Shown: positions 1 through 8,071 of the stretch, one piece after another
Layout: each line of letters opens with the position of its first letter
Position numbering within the stretch: position 1 is the first letter of the stretch
From: Chara braunii
Lineage: Eukaryota > Streptophyta > Charophyceae > Charales > Characeae
Reading direction: 5' to 3'
Assembly: GCA_003427395.1 (NCBI GenBank)
Contig: BFEA01000187.1
Location: forward strand, 314,596-342,095
Length of the DNA stretch: 27,500 bases
Notes under the pieces: generated by a model
Database searches by the model: none
What the model saw: only the letters and a program-made list of their open reading frames with translations
What the model was told of the DNA's origin: nothing
Made by a program: the position numbers and the translations under genes

Positions 1-78
<78 letters not shown>
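1..78. repeat. (AG)39 microsatellite
   Basis: Uninterrupted AG dinucleotide run that starts at the window edge, so its full length is unknown. The next 165 bases (79-243) are unique sequence with no recognisable gene. Confidence 0.98.
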
Positions 79-80
<2 letters not shown>

Positions 81-241
81 TACGGACTTGAAATGAAGAC
101 ATAGACGCGCGTGGTAACACACCGTGGACGTGCGCGATCGAACACAACAAGAGAGGAGTACGAACGTGAAACACTGGCAAAGACATAGACGTGTGTGGTG
201 AGGTACAGAGTGAGTTGACTTTGACTTCTGATAACACGAGA

Positions 242-243
<2 letters not shown>

Positions 244-299
<56 letters not shown>

Positions 300-378
300 C
301 CCCCTCCCCAGTCTCTCTCTCTCATACATCTCATCTCTCTCTCTCTCTCACATCTCATCTCTCTCTCTCTCTCACATC

Positions 379-418
<40 letters not shown>
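244..418. repeat. (CT)n microsatellite with a 24-bp higher-order repeat
   Basis: A CT run (about 244-290) is followed by CT blocks separated by the interruption ACATCTCATCT at 326, 350 and 374. The interruption therefore recurs every 24 bp, and the array has amplified as 24-bp units as well as dinucleotides. Leucine/serine-rich frames across it are artefacts of the repeat. Confidence 0.95.
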
Positions 419-419
<1 letters not shown>

Positions 420-498
420 AGACATATGATGGCACATCCAAGACACATAACAGAAGATTACAGAATAATTATTGTCATTGCTTGCAGATATATGATGG

Positions 499-520
499 TT
501 TTTTTTTTTTTTTTTTTTTT
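499..520. repeat. Poly-T tract (22 T)
   Basis: Homopolymer of 22 T on the plus strand, that is poly-A on the minus strand. It could be the tail of a retroposed minus-strand sequence, but no retroposon body was recognised beside it. Confidence 0.9.
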
Positions 521-923
521 GATGGTCCGATGGATCACAGATCAGATATTAAGCTGGCCAGAATAGATACACTGGACTCAAAAGGCCGAGAAAGGTATAC
601 TATATGATGGTATATTAAAAAAATTGTGCATTGGAGATGGCACGCTGGCGATTAAGGAGAAGATCCACGGGAACAAAGGGAGAAAATACACGAAAGAACG
701 GGAATTACGAGGAGACACGTGGGCGACATAAGAGGAAGAAGATCTTTTGTGAAGAATGACGTGATGAGGAGGAGCAAGGGGACAGCGCTTGGGAAAAAGA
801 AAGCGTGCAAGAGATAGCAAGCCCAATGCGTGAGTATGTGATGAGCGCATTCGCGTGCGGTGAACGGGCAACGCGCAATGAAAAGTGGAAGGATGCACCC
901 CTAAAGAAGAGGAAGAAGAGCAG
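521..923. other. Purine-rich stretch without a gene
   Basis: The plus strand is rich in A and G (for example 641-800). Minus-strand frames through here are S/L/H-rich and continue into the neighbouring microsatellite, so I do not treat them as coding. No RNA gene, repeat family or domain is visible. Confidence 0.6.
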
Positions 924-1035
924 GAGTGAGTGAGTGAGTGAGTGAGTGGGTGAGTGAGTGAGTGAAAGAGAGAGAGAGAGTGTGTGTGTTTGTGTGTGTG
1001 TGTGTATGATATCCTCTCTCTCTCTCTCTCTCTCT
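924..1035. repeat. Compound microsatellite GAGT-GA-TG-CT
   Basis: Four simple repeats lie end to end: (GAGT)n about 924-964, (GA)n 966-980, (TG)n 981-1005 and (CT)n 1013-1035. The GA and CT blocks are complementary and could pair as a hairpin about the TG block. Confidence 0.95.
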
Positions 1036-1249
1036 TTGTGTCGTGATCGAGGTAAAAAAACAGTGAAATCGGATCGTGATGGTCTACATCCAGATGGAAA
1101 AACGGCACCCACGATTGTAATACATTCGCCTCTCAAACCCCAAGTCGAATCAGCCGTGCCGGAACAGCTACAACTGCCACGGTGACCTTTAACCTTTCAA
1201 ATTCATATTATCTTCAAAAGCAGCATCGGGATCCGTTCCCCACTCTCGC
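1036..1249. other. Non-repetitive stretch, no gene recognised
   Basis: Mixed-composition DNA with only short open frames, none with a recognisable domain or splice context. Confidence 0.5.
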
Positions 1250-1291
1250 TTTTCCCGCCTCTACCTGTGCTTTTCCTGCCTCTACCTGTGC
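1250..1291. repeat. 21-bp tandem duplication
   Basis: The unit TTTTCCYGCCTCTACCTGTGC occurs twice in tandem, with one C/T difference between copies. Confidence 0.85.
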
Positions 1292-1927
1292 CTGAGGGGC
1301 GGGAACGATCACACGTGGTTAACCAGGGGTGTTATTTTCGACGAATTTTGGACCGAATTGCACTGAAACTGTCATATTATGCTGATTTTTTGCTTTTTTC
1401 TAGTTTTTCTTTTTACGTGATGTATATGTGTTTTAGGGTACCGTCATGTGTGCAGTTTTGACATGTTTGGATCAATAATGAAAAAGTTGGCATTTTTTTT
1501 TAATTCGTTGGACGCTTCATTTTGACTCGGACAGTGTCTTTGTGTGAGGGTTTCATAGTATTTTTTTGTTTTTTTTTTTTCGTTATTTTTGGTCTGTTTC
1601 TTTTTTTTGATGTTTGCACTATGGTCTCATATCGTTTGTTTTTAAAATTTTTGATGAAATTCGCACCGCAATTGCCAACGAAAACAACGAATATTTGGGC
1701 CCCCGTTAACCGTCTCTCTCTTCTTCTATTCTCCTACTACATGTCGAGGCGGGAAGGGCATCCTCCCGCTCTCTATGCTCTTTCTCTCCCTCTAATCTTT
1801 ACTCAGTATGGGAGCCCCGTCTTTTTTCGAATGCAGATATGTGCAAGATCGACTGATTAGCGACTCGCGCGCCTACGACCTCTGTACGTATTTGGCATGT
1901 GTATATCTCCGTCTTTCTTGATATATG
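1292..1927. other. T-rich stretch, no gene recognised
   Basis: T-rich on the plus strand with several T homopolymers between 1493 and 1608. Two plus-strand frames (1267-1461, 1522-1860) are hydrophobic because TTT is common. I see no domain, good start context or splice sites to support them. Confidence 0.5.
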
Positions 1928-2084
1928 CCATGGTTAACTCCGCGTGTTTTTTATATCTGTCCCGGTTAACCCCACGTGTTAACGCCACGTGTTTTGATAT
2001 TGTCCTCGTTAGCTCCGCGTGTTAACCGCACATGTTTTGATTTGTGTCCTCGTAAACTTCGCGTGTTCACCCCGGTTGTTTTTT
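1928..2084. repeat. Degenerate ~45-bp tandem repeat with CGCGTG/CACGTG cores
   Basis: A phrase of the form GGTTAACYCCRCGTGTT followed by a T-rich TTTTGATATTGTCCTCG part recurs at about 1932, 1964, 2008 and 2051, with extra half-copies at 1981 and 2021. Spacing in the middle is about 44 bp. Two copies contain the palindrome CACGTG (G-box core). Binding by a factor is only inference. Confidence 0.7.
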
Positions 2085-2127
2085 AATTACTTGTTCCCTG
2101 ATTTCTTGTTACTAACTCAACAAGCGA

Positions 2128-2212
2128 ACCAGGGTGTTTGTAAGGTAACCAATCAAACGAGCAATCAACAAGCAAGCAATCAAGCAAGTAAAACATGCGA
2201 GCAATCATGGAT
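2128..2212. repeat. Degenerate AATCAAGC-type short repeat
   Basis: Imperfect 4-9 bp units resembling AATCAA, GCAATC and CAAGCAAG run through this stretch. A frame read across it gives an N/Q/S-rich peptide, typical of such repeats and not evidence for a gene. Confidence 0.6.
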
Positions 2213-2366
2213 CAACATGCCATCACTGCACCTGATCAAGTTCAACAATAGAGACAAAAACACACCACAATGCGACATTAATTCGTAATTATATTTTGCG
2301 ATATATACCTCTTTCTTTAATGTTTCTACTTCAATCACTCTTATCATGTAAATGTATGTTTGTCTA

Positions 2367-2373
<7 letters not shown>

Positions 2374-2419
<46 letters not shown>
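2374..2419. repeat. (CT)n microsatellite
   Basis: Uninterrupted CT run of about 23 units. Sequence on both sides (2213-2373 and 2420-2646) is AT-rich and shows no gene. Confidence 0.95.
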
Positions 2420-2424
<5 letters not shown>

Positions 2425-2646
2425 AAGCTACTTGCAACTACCTCTCGTACAACTACGACTTTTTGAAAGCAATTTGCAACAACCAACTATCCCAAATTTT
2501 TGTGCTCTAAGCAATACGCAAAAACAACTAACATTTAAAATTTATACATTACCTCATGCTTTTCCCAATAAAAATAAATAAAAATTTCAAACAACCATTT
2601 CAACCATTTACTAAATCCTACAATTCATAATTCAAAAACTCTCTCG

Positions 2647-2658
2647 TTTTTTTTTTTT

Positions 2659-2702
<44 letters not shown>

Positions 2703-2720
2703 AAGACCACAAAATAATTG
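2647..2720. repeat. T-run, (CT)n and a 22-bp flank shared with 2951-3014
   Basis: A T homopolymer is followed by CT units and then the 22-mer TTGTAAGACCACAAAATAATTG (2699-2720). The same 22-mer, with one mismatch, follows the next CT tract. The pairing of tract and flank suggests one duplicated or transposed unit, not two independent microsatellites. The AT-rich gap 2721-2950 holds nothing I can identify. Confidence 0.85.
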
Positions 2721-2950
2721 TTTTACCTAAATAACAAAACAATACAACAATAATAAAACATAAAAGACTAAAGAGAATCGCAAGAACACAAACTTTTAAA
2801 AAATTTAAAAATTATGAAGCATTTAAAAATATTCATTACGAAAAAATCAAAGAAAAATATTACATATCTTACAAGAAGTAATGACCTTCGAATATTTAGA
2901 ACTTTCAGTTTGTTGTGTGTGTGATGCACTAGAACTTAAGAGTAAAATAC

Positions 2951-3014
2951 TCTCTCTCTCTCTCCCTCTCTCTCTCTCTCTTTCTCTCTCTCTTGTAAGA
3001 CCATAAAATAATTG
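2951..3014. repeat. (CT)n tract with the same 22-bp flank
   Basis: Imperfect CT tract with a CCC and a TTT interruption, followed at 2993-3014 by the second copy of the 22-mer seen at 2699-2720 (C to T at one position). Confidence 0.85.
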
Positions 3015-3132
3015 CTTCAGCTACCTTAGGGTTGCGTTCCCCGCACCCACGAGGTATACAATTTTTTTAGTTTGGCCTCATATGGTTAAGTGGACAAAAT
3101 GAAGAATGTGCCGAATCGGCGCGACGATTATT

Positions 3133-3283
3133 TCGCAGCCTAAATGATTTTTTAAAAATGTTCTAATATTATTCTTGAAAAAAACACGACCTCGTCTATA
3201 GATGCTCAAATTTTTAGATTTTTCTGCAAGTTCATCCGAACACAAAAAATCGTCAAAGTTGTCTTTTGCAAAAAGTCTGTTTC
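3133..3283 (-). repeat. Diverged direct repeat, copy 1 (formerly coding on minus strand?)
   Basis: Copy 1 of a repeat whose second copy lies at 3635-3780. Both begin with CGCAGCCT on the plus strand, share TCTAAAAATTTGAGC-like and CACAAAAAATCGTCAAA blocks on one strand or the other, and differ by many substitutions. Read on the minus strand, this copy gives NFDDFLCS, KSKNL and NNIR in one open frame, and copy 2 gives the same three motifs in register. Around 25 of 37 aligned residues agree by eye. I do not recognise the protein. It may belong to the transposable element whose RT lies just to the right. Confidence 0.6.
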
Positions 3284-3328
3284 GTTGTGCCTGCACTCCC
3301 TGTTTTGAGAAGAAGGGCCTCAACGTCT

Positions 3329-3357
3329 GGGCCTGAGGGCCTGAGTGCCTGAGGGCC
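3329..3357. repeat. 8-bp tandem repeat GGGCCTGA x3
   Basis: GGGCCTGA, GGGCCTGA, GTGCCTGA and GGGCC follow one another without a gap. Confidence 0.8.
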
Positions 3358-3375
3358 CCCTTGCAGTTCACATGC

Positions 3376-3538
3376 CCTCACTTCTTTCCAGGTCTGCTTC
3401 TACCCGAGGACCGGTCCAACGCCCCCCACTTCTTTTGGGGTTCACTTCCACTCGAGGACCGGTCCTTCATTTTTTAAAAATTCTCGGTTCTACTATAGCT
3501 AGTTGTAGGTAGTCCTCAATTTTGGCAAGGACCGGTCC
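3376..3538. repeat. 48-bp tandem unit bearing the palindrome GGACCGGTCC
   Basis: The perfect 10-bp palindrome GGACCGGTCC occurs at 3408-3417, 3456-3465 and 3529-3538. The first two are part of a 48-bp tandem unit (CACTTCTTT, then a G-rich patch, then CTTCYACYCGA before the palindrome). A degraded fourth (AACCGGTCC) lies near 4105, in a segment that also shares TTGCAGTT and AGTTGTAGGTAGTCC with this one. Confidence 0.8.
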
Positions 3539-3634
3539 CCCAATATTTTTACTCCCTAAGAGCCCACTTTGCGTTTTGGTCGTCCGCCACAAAAAATGCG
3601 ACACCTTGACACAGATGCAAAAACCCACTATATC

Positions 3635-3780
3635 GCAGCCTTAGGATTGCAAACTTTTTTTTTCTGATATTATTCCTGAAAAGATCACGACCTAATCTAC
3701 GGATTCTTAAATTTTTAGATTTTTTTGCACATTCTTATGAGCACAAAAAATCGTCAAAATTGCCTCTTGTAAATCACGGG
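3635..3780 (-). repeat. Diverged direct repeat, copy 2
   Basis: Second copy of the repeat at 3133-3283. Its minus-strand frame retains NFDDFLCS, KSKNL and NNIR but has an in-frame TAA just after the first motif, so this copy is broken. The homology continues in pieces: TTGCAGTT at 3361 and 4084, and AGTTGTAGGTAGTCC near 3500 and 4149. Roughly 500-700 bp therefore appears to have been duplicated and then altered by indels. Confidence 0.6.
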
Positions 3781-3837
3781 ACAGTACCCACCGGTACTCC
3801 TTTTGTGTAGGGGCCTACCTTCTTCCCCCCAACATAA

Positions 3838-3997
3838 CGCATATGTGTTATATGCGATAACAATGCATAGGGTGCACTCTATTCGAATGCAATGCACATG
3901 CATTTTATTCGAATAACCGTGAATTTTGAATACAACGCATATGCGTTCTATTCATTTTTTTTTCAAAATTTGAAACTCAAATACAACGCATATGCAT
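3838..3997. repeat. Recurring ACGCATATG motif in AT-rich DNA
   Basis: AACGCATATG or close variants occur near 3836, 3915 and 3983, with related GCATATG/ATGCAT words and ATTCGAAT between them. It looks like a decayed short-period repeat. No gene is visible. Confidence 0.45.
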
Positions 3998-4169
3998 CAT
4001 AACGTTCAGGGGCGTCCACATCAAGCCATGCCTCAATGCCCGCCTGAGGGTATTTGCAAACAAGTTTTTTCTTCAAACCTTTTTGCAGTTTACATGCAAG
4101 GGCAAACCGGTCCTTTAACTTTGTTACCGCATCTTTTCTACTCACGATAGTTGTAGGTAGTCCGTAAAA

Positions 4170-4540
4170 ACGCGGTGGAATGGTAGTAGGGACATCATCT
4201 AAGAAAACTTCAATTAGGTTTCATATAAATTCATCTAATACAACGACCATGACCCTTTGGAAAACCGCGGGACCATTGATCCATCCCAAAGGTACTACCA
4301 TAAAAAAAAAAATTAGACCAATCCCGAAGGTGTGTGCATCGTAGTTAGATGTTGATCCCTTGGATCCAACAAAATTTTATCACATCCAGAGAATAAGATC
4401 ACACACTGAATAGATAGAGCGACCGACTGATCCCTCAACTAAGACATCCGAGTTTGAAATGAATCTCACATCTCTAATTGTGATCTTATTAGTTTTATGA
4501 AGGTCTTGTATCCATTGTAGTTTTTCATTCCATTTCCTTA
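4170..4540 (-). pseudogene. Ty3/gypsy reverse transcriptase remnant
   Basis: Minus-strand pieces match the fingers-palm part of a Ty3/gypsy reverse transcriptase, the enzyme that copies element RNA into DNA. In order, from high to low coordinates, I read WIQDLHKTNKITIRDV with a following VEGSVGRSIYSVCDL, then FSGCDKILLDPRDQHLTT, then VPLGWINGPAVFQRVM, and IEVFLDD. The last corresponds to the catalytic YXDD-type motif, in the FLDD form seen in some gypsy lineages. The motifs lie in at least two reading frames: a shift falls between CDL and FSGC, another after the HLTT block, and a TGA precedes the FLDD segment. The enzyme is therefore dead. RNase H and integrase are not visible downstream (below 4170), where only duplicated fragments occur. 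Family assignment is confident; the exact clade is not. Confidence 0.88.
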
Positions 4541-4783
4541 TGAAGAATCATCGGTTAGTGTACGCACTTTCACAAGGTTCCACTACAAATATTATGATCT
4601 TCTCCTTTAGGAATTATACTATATTCTCTTTCTCTTTCTGTGCACACTTTCACCCAACATCGTCCCATGACACATGAGACACAATATAAACGTTTGCTGG
4701 TTTAACATATTGCCGGTCTATTCGTCGTCTTTCCATATTGCAGAAAACCATAACCTTATCACATGTCCGCAACCTCTCTGCAA

Positions 4784-5035
4784 TCAATTCTTTTTTTTCT
4801 CCTCCGTAATATTTCCATCCCCTATGTCCATCCCTTTTAATTTCGCATCAGTTTTCCTTTGGCCTTTAGTAGTCTTTCGTTCTCTAATAATTTGAGATAT
4901 TTCCTCTTCATTGATTCCTATTTCTCCTGCCCTGTCACGACTGACTGCAACAGGTTTGACCTTACGAGTTACAGTTTTGTGTTTCCGATCCTCACCGTAT
5001 GAGGGAGTCCCTAAAAACAAGATAGACTTATGCAT
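4784..5035 (-). pseudogene. gypsy pol linker before RT
   Basis: This minus-strand open stretch contains RKHKTVTRKVKPVAV. That matches the KTVxRKVKPV type segment found just upstream of RT in a group of gypsy elements. The rest is charged (ISQIIRERKTTKGQRKTD) and resembles a linker. It lies on the right side of, and in the right order for, the RT remnant at 4170-4540. Between the two (4541-4783) frames are short and interrupted. Assignment rests on one motif plus position. Confidence 0.6.
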
Positions 5036-5096
5036 TCTCCAAATTGTTCATCACCTAAAAGATAGACTTATGCATTCTCCAAATTGTTCATCACCT
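5020..5096. repeat. 37-bp direct tandem duplication, 40-bp period
   Basis: A 37-base unit beginning AGATAGACTTATGCATTC is perfectly repeated at 5020-5056 and 5060-5096. Because the copies are identical while the surrounding element is badly decayed, the duplication is probably recent. Confidence 0.95.
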
Positions 5097-5199
5097 CCTT
5101 CTTTAAGGTAACACTGTCCACCATATATTTATTTTAAAACTGTTTTTTTACCTTTAATTTTGTGAGGCCCTAGGGTGAGTTATTCGGCCACCATCTGGC

Positions 5200-5560
5200 A
5201 ACTCCTCGCTCTCATCCGACCCTTATTCGACAGGGAACTTGAAACCTTGTGACACTTGTCGAGCTCGTCTACTATCTTAAGGGTAAATCTATTGCCCTTC
5301 ATCCCATCTATGGTAACCGTCTGACTTACCGTCACGTTGATTTTCGGTGGTGACGTTTACGTGTGTCAGCCACCTTAACTTTAACTTTATGACGCACACC
5401 TAGCCCCGGTTGTCGAAACTTATTGGCCGACACCATAGTCATAGCCACACTTTTATCCACTTTTAATTCGCGTCTCTTGGCCTCCTTATCCCCTGTGACG
5501 GTACACTCTGACCCATCATCCACTATAGTTTCCATTCCAATCCCATTTACCGTAGCCTTT
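5200..5560 (-). pseudogene. Probable gypsy gag-pol segment (protease position)
   Basis: Minus-strand frames (5332-5535 and a following one down to about 5217) read through peptides such as RHKVKVKVADTRKRHHRKS and VTIDGMKGNRFTLKIVDEL, the latter ending at a TAA. This is where the aspartic protease lies in a gag-pro-RT element, between the zinc knuckle (about 6.3 kb) and the RT (about 4.4 kb). I do not see an unambiguous DTG/DSG active site. The call is made from position and continuity. The stretch 5560-6015 between this and the gag piece shows no recognisable domain. Confidence 0.4.
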
Positions 5561-6015
5561 AGTTTTTCACTACTGAGGCATAAAAATAATTATCATCCTT
5601 GACTCTTTTCTCAATATCCTTCCCTCTTTTCCCTCAGTCATTATCGCAAAGGTTTTCACTTCCGCATTCGAGGCTATTGTTGATTCACAAGTCGATATAG
5701 CCATTGATATTGACATCTTTGTCTTCCTCAACTATGAAGTCCTTAAGAGTGAGAGGAATAAGCATCTCCATCGCTCTCCTGAGAGGCTTCCTTAAGTTAA
5801 TATCGTCGAGCAAACCCTTCAAATGAAACTTTTTAGGCCCTCTCTTCCTTGGTGATAAGGGCCCCTTGGGGACTCTACATATTTATCTATCATTTGTTGG
5901 TCAGTGTCATCCTTCTTATCCTGGCTTGACTCACCAGAGACCCCTTGAGAACAAATAATGTCATATCATTCACCGCATTGTCGAATCGAATAAACAAGAC
6001 TCCAACCCTCATAAT

Positions 6016-6309
6016 TTACCGTCTCTCCTTGATTTCGTCTTCAAACTTCGTTTTGGAAACCTTTGTGGACGGGGGCACTTGGTTACCCTTAGCCTCATTT
6101 ATCCTTCTCTTCCGAATATCAATATTTATTTTCATCGATGGCAGAAATGGTACCGGTTTTCCTTCATCTGCTTTCATTATATACTTTCTCTCGTCCAGCT
6201 CAATGATCCCTTCCTTGAATGCATTCAACATTGCTAGAGAATCATTTTTTTTGTGATCCTTATCACCGCAATACATACATGTTTTTTTGCGCCCCCTTAT
6301 CTTGTCCAC
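6016..6309 (-). pseudogene. gypsy gag C-terminus with damaged zinc knuckle
   Basis: The minus-strand frame contains CMYCGDKDHKKNDS, a CCHC nucleic-acid-binding zinc knuckle of the form C-x2-C-x4-H-x4-C in which the last Cys is Ser (TCT). It continues LNAFKEGIIELDERKYI and then GKPVPFLPSM. That is the familiar gag pattern in which the knuckle is followed by a 'leader length, hydrophobic, ERxYI, G-x-PVP' block. It is the most upstream recognised part of the minus-strand element whose RT lies at 4170-4540. Immediately upstream, 6310-6420, frames are broken by TGA and TAA, so the N-terminal gag is lost or unreadable. Confidence 0.75.
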
Positions 6310-6429
6310 GTTTCCCCTAATAACCTGGTCCCATCAACATCACACCATACGATAAAACCTTGGTCCAGTACCCGTTTGCCTCTTTTGCGGCCTCTTATTC
6401 GTACGGATTGAAGGCGATGACTATGATGA

Positions 6430-7079
6430 TGAAAATGATGACGGTATCCTCTCCATGTCCTGCGCGCTCAGGCATGTAGACGATAATAATGATAGCAAAG
6501 ATGCACCTAATGACGAATCTCCGGATTGGTTGCTCACACCTGGCACGACCTCGCTCACTACGCACACGCTCAACTCTGCTTCCCGTGACTGAAGTGTGGC
6601 GACTCGAGGCCCCTTCCGACTTACGTGTGTGAGCTCCCGACTCACGTGCATGAGCGCTCGGCTACGCGTTACAATGCACGCCCCCCCCTCAACTAGCACG
6701 CGTGTGCGCGCAACTCCTTTATTGTCGCGAGCGGGCGTGTGGCTGCTCCGACGTCCCGCATGAGTGCGCGTGCCTCGCCTGGTGCACGCAGGTCCCCTGA
6801 TGCGCACGCGGGTTCACATGACCACCCCTGATCTCCCACACAAGCACGAAGATCTCCTGATGCGCGAGCGAGTGTGCGGGGCTACTCGCCTATGCGAGTG
6901 GCCTTTCAAACATGTGCACTGGCACGCGAGTGCGCCCCTGTGCGTGCGACCTCCCGTGTGTATGCGCCCGAGTGCTCGCGGCTGCGCGTCAGTGCACATG
7001 GCGTCCCCCGCGTATGCATGCGAGTGCATGCCACTATGCGCCTGTGCTGACGACCCTCTGGGAGTGTGCGCGCTGTCGG
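6430..7079. other. GC-rich low-complexity tract
   Basis: From about 6540 the sequence becomes markedly GC-rich and is built from recurring words such as TGCGCACGCG, GCGAGTGTGCG and CTCCTGATGCGC. Long open frames exist on both strands simultaneously (6421-6807 minus, 6764-7093 plus, 6814-7119 minus), as expected when stop codons are rare by composition. None contains a domain. I treat the whole tract as non-coding low-complexity DNA, possibly a decayed minisatellite. Confidence 0.55.
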
Positions 7080-7107
7080 GGCAAATACCCTGACAAGGGT
7101 ATTTGCC
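7080..7107. other. Perfect hairpin, 12-bp stem, 4-nt loop
   Basis: GGCAAATACCCT, loop GACA, AGGGTATTTGCC. This is the left-most of the hairpin series that runs to about 10.3 kb. Confidence 0.9.
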
Positions 7108-7120
7108 GGGGTTTTTCAAT

Positions 7121-7137
7121 GTCAGACGCTGTCTGAC
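7121..7137. other. Perfect hairpin, 7-bp stem, 3-nt loop
   Basis: GTCAGAC, loop GCT, GTCTGAC. It is followed by CCTTTTTT, but in this eukaryotic setting I do not call it a terminator. Confidence 0.85.
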
Positions 7138-7239
7138 CTTTTTTCGCTGAATTGAATAACTCGATGAGACTGATATTTGCCAAACGTTTATTCAAACCTG
7201 ACCTATGACTGAGAGGCTAAGAGTTTTCAGACTTTAATC

Positions 7240-7700
7240 CGGACGCTTGTGACGTCCGAGGGTAGCTGGTGTGAACGGCATTGCTTCGCTTTGTCGAAGC
7301 CACAGGAATGTGCGGATAAGGGAATGCTAAAATTGAACTTATTCTACCAATAATAATGTCACGCGGCTTATCAGCCGAGCGATTCAGGGCCTAAGTGGGC
7401 TAAAAAGAGGGTTGCGTTGGGGTATAGGGCCACGACGCACGAGGTGTAAGAAGTTTTGTTTTTTTCTTAGGGCTGCAGGGCTTGACTTCGAGCCTGGGGT
7501 CAATAGGCTGATGCCGAGGCCTACCCGGCTAAATGCCCCATCAAGCCCCCGGTTACATGGCTAACCGGTATGAGAGGCCACATGCGGGACAGGCCTGCTA
7601 AACCACAGGCAGTCGGAGCCTGCAAGGCCGCAGGCTAAGAAAATACTTGGGCCAACTCTTCAATATGAAGAGCTGCTCCTGTTCAGTGTGGAAGAGGAGC
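7240..7700. other. Series of short perfect hairpins
   Basis: Perfect stems at 7240-7258 (CGGACG, 7-nt loop), 7283-7300 (GCTTCG, 6), 7364-7377 (CGGCT, 4), 7549-7568 (CCGGTTA, 6), 7593-7610 (GCCTG, 8), 7617-7636 (AGCCTGC, 6), 7656-7672 (CTCTTC, 5) and 7675-7700 (GCTCCT, 14). The stems are unrelated to each other in sequence. No protein-coding gene was recognised in 7140-7690. Confidence 0.7.
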
Positions 7701-7770
7701 TAGCCCAGTAGGTTAATGCAGTCGACTCTTACCCAACACATACCGGGATCGAATCTGACTTGTCGTACCT
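7694..7770 (+). repeat. tRNA-like (SINE-type) sequence
   Basis: TAGCCCAGTAGG at 7701-7712 fits the RNA polymerase III A-box pattern TRGCNNAGYNGG, and GGATCGAATCT at 7746-7756 fits the B-box GGTTCGANNCC in 9 of 11 positions. The 45-bp spacing is that of a tRNA. The acceptor, anticodon and T stems do not pair, so this is not a functional tRNA. A tRNA-derived SINE head or tRNA pseudogene is the best reading. A related sequence sharing the GGAGCTARCCYAGTAGG phrase and a preceding GCTCC/GGAGC hairpin is at 18387-18480. An A-rich patch (7915-7985) and a 27-A run (8043-8069) follow and could be tails. Confidence 0.5.
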
Positions 7771-7814
7771 CTCGGCTGGCCCCGTTTTCTTGGAGCTGGT
7801 CACTTGCTATCGGC

Positions 7815-7865
7815 GCGGTCGATCTCGACCGCCGATCTTGAAGATCGCACGGCCAAGATTGGCCG
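7815..7865. other. Three back-to-back palindromes
   Basis: GCGGTCGA/TCGACCGC with a 2-nt centre (7815-7832), CGATCTT/AAGATCG with a 1-nt centre (7833-7847) and CGGCCAA/TTGGCCG with a 2-nt centre (7850-7865) are packed with at most 2 bp between them. A GCGCGCGC run follows. A diverged version of the second and third palindromes is at 18326-18360, next to the second tRNA-like copy. Confidence 0.9.
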
Positions 7866-8042
7866 CGCGCGAGATTAGCATGGCCTTGCACAAGAATGAC
7901 ACTTATAAATCGAGAAAATAAGTAAATAATAAATAAAAGTAAAAATAAACATACAAATAAAAGAAAAGCTAAAAACAGAGCCACATGGCACACACAGATG
8001 TGACTAAGGGCACATAACAGTAACCGTTGGCTTTATTATTGC

Positions 8043-8069
8043 AAAAAAAAAAAAAAAAAAAAAAAAAAA
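8043..8069 (+). repeat. Poly-A tract (27 A)
   Basis: Homopolymer of 27 A. It may be the 3-prime tail of a retroposed sequence to its left (the tRNA-like unit at 7694 and AT-rich DNA to 8042), or it may simply lie in the 5-prime region of the candidate gene that follows. Confidence 0.9.
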
Positions 8070-8071
8070 GC

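Noticed and set aside
191-607. 138-codon plus-strand frame, Ser/Leu repeats
   Set aside because: Translation of CT microsatellite and a poly-T tract; no start context or domain.
578-1136. Two overlapping minus-strand frames of 143-176 codons
   Set aside because: Composition-driven (purine-rich plus strand) and running through the compound microsatellite.
6421-7136. Open frames of 74-128 codons on both strands
   Set aside because: Simultaneous openness on both strands in GC-rich low-complexity DNA; no domain, and peptides are C/H/R/A-rich as expected from the words.
7121-7145. Hairpin followed by T run, like a rho-independent terminator
   Set aside because: The window is eukaryotic and the hairpin is one of dozens; no gene ends here.
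7694-7770. Functional tRNA gene
   Set aside because: A-box and B-box fit, but acceptor, anticodon and T stems do not pair.
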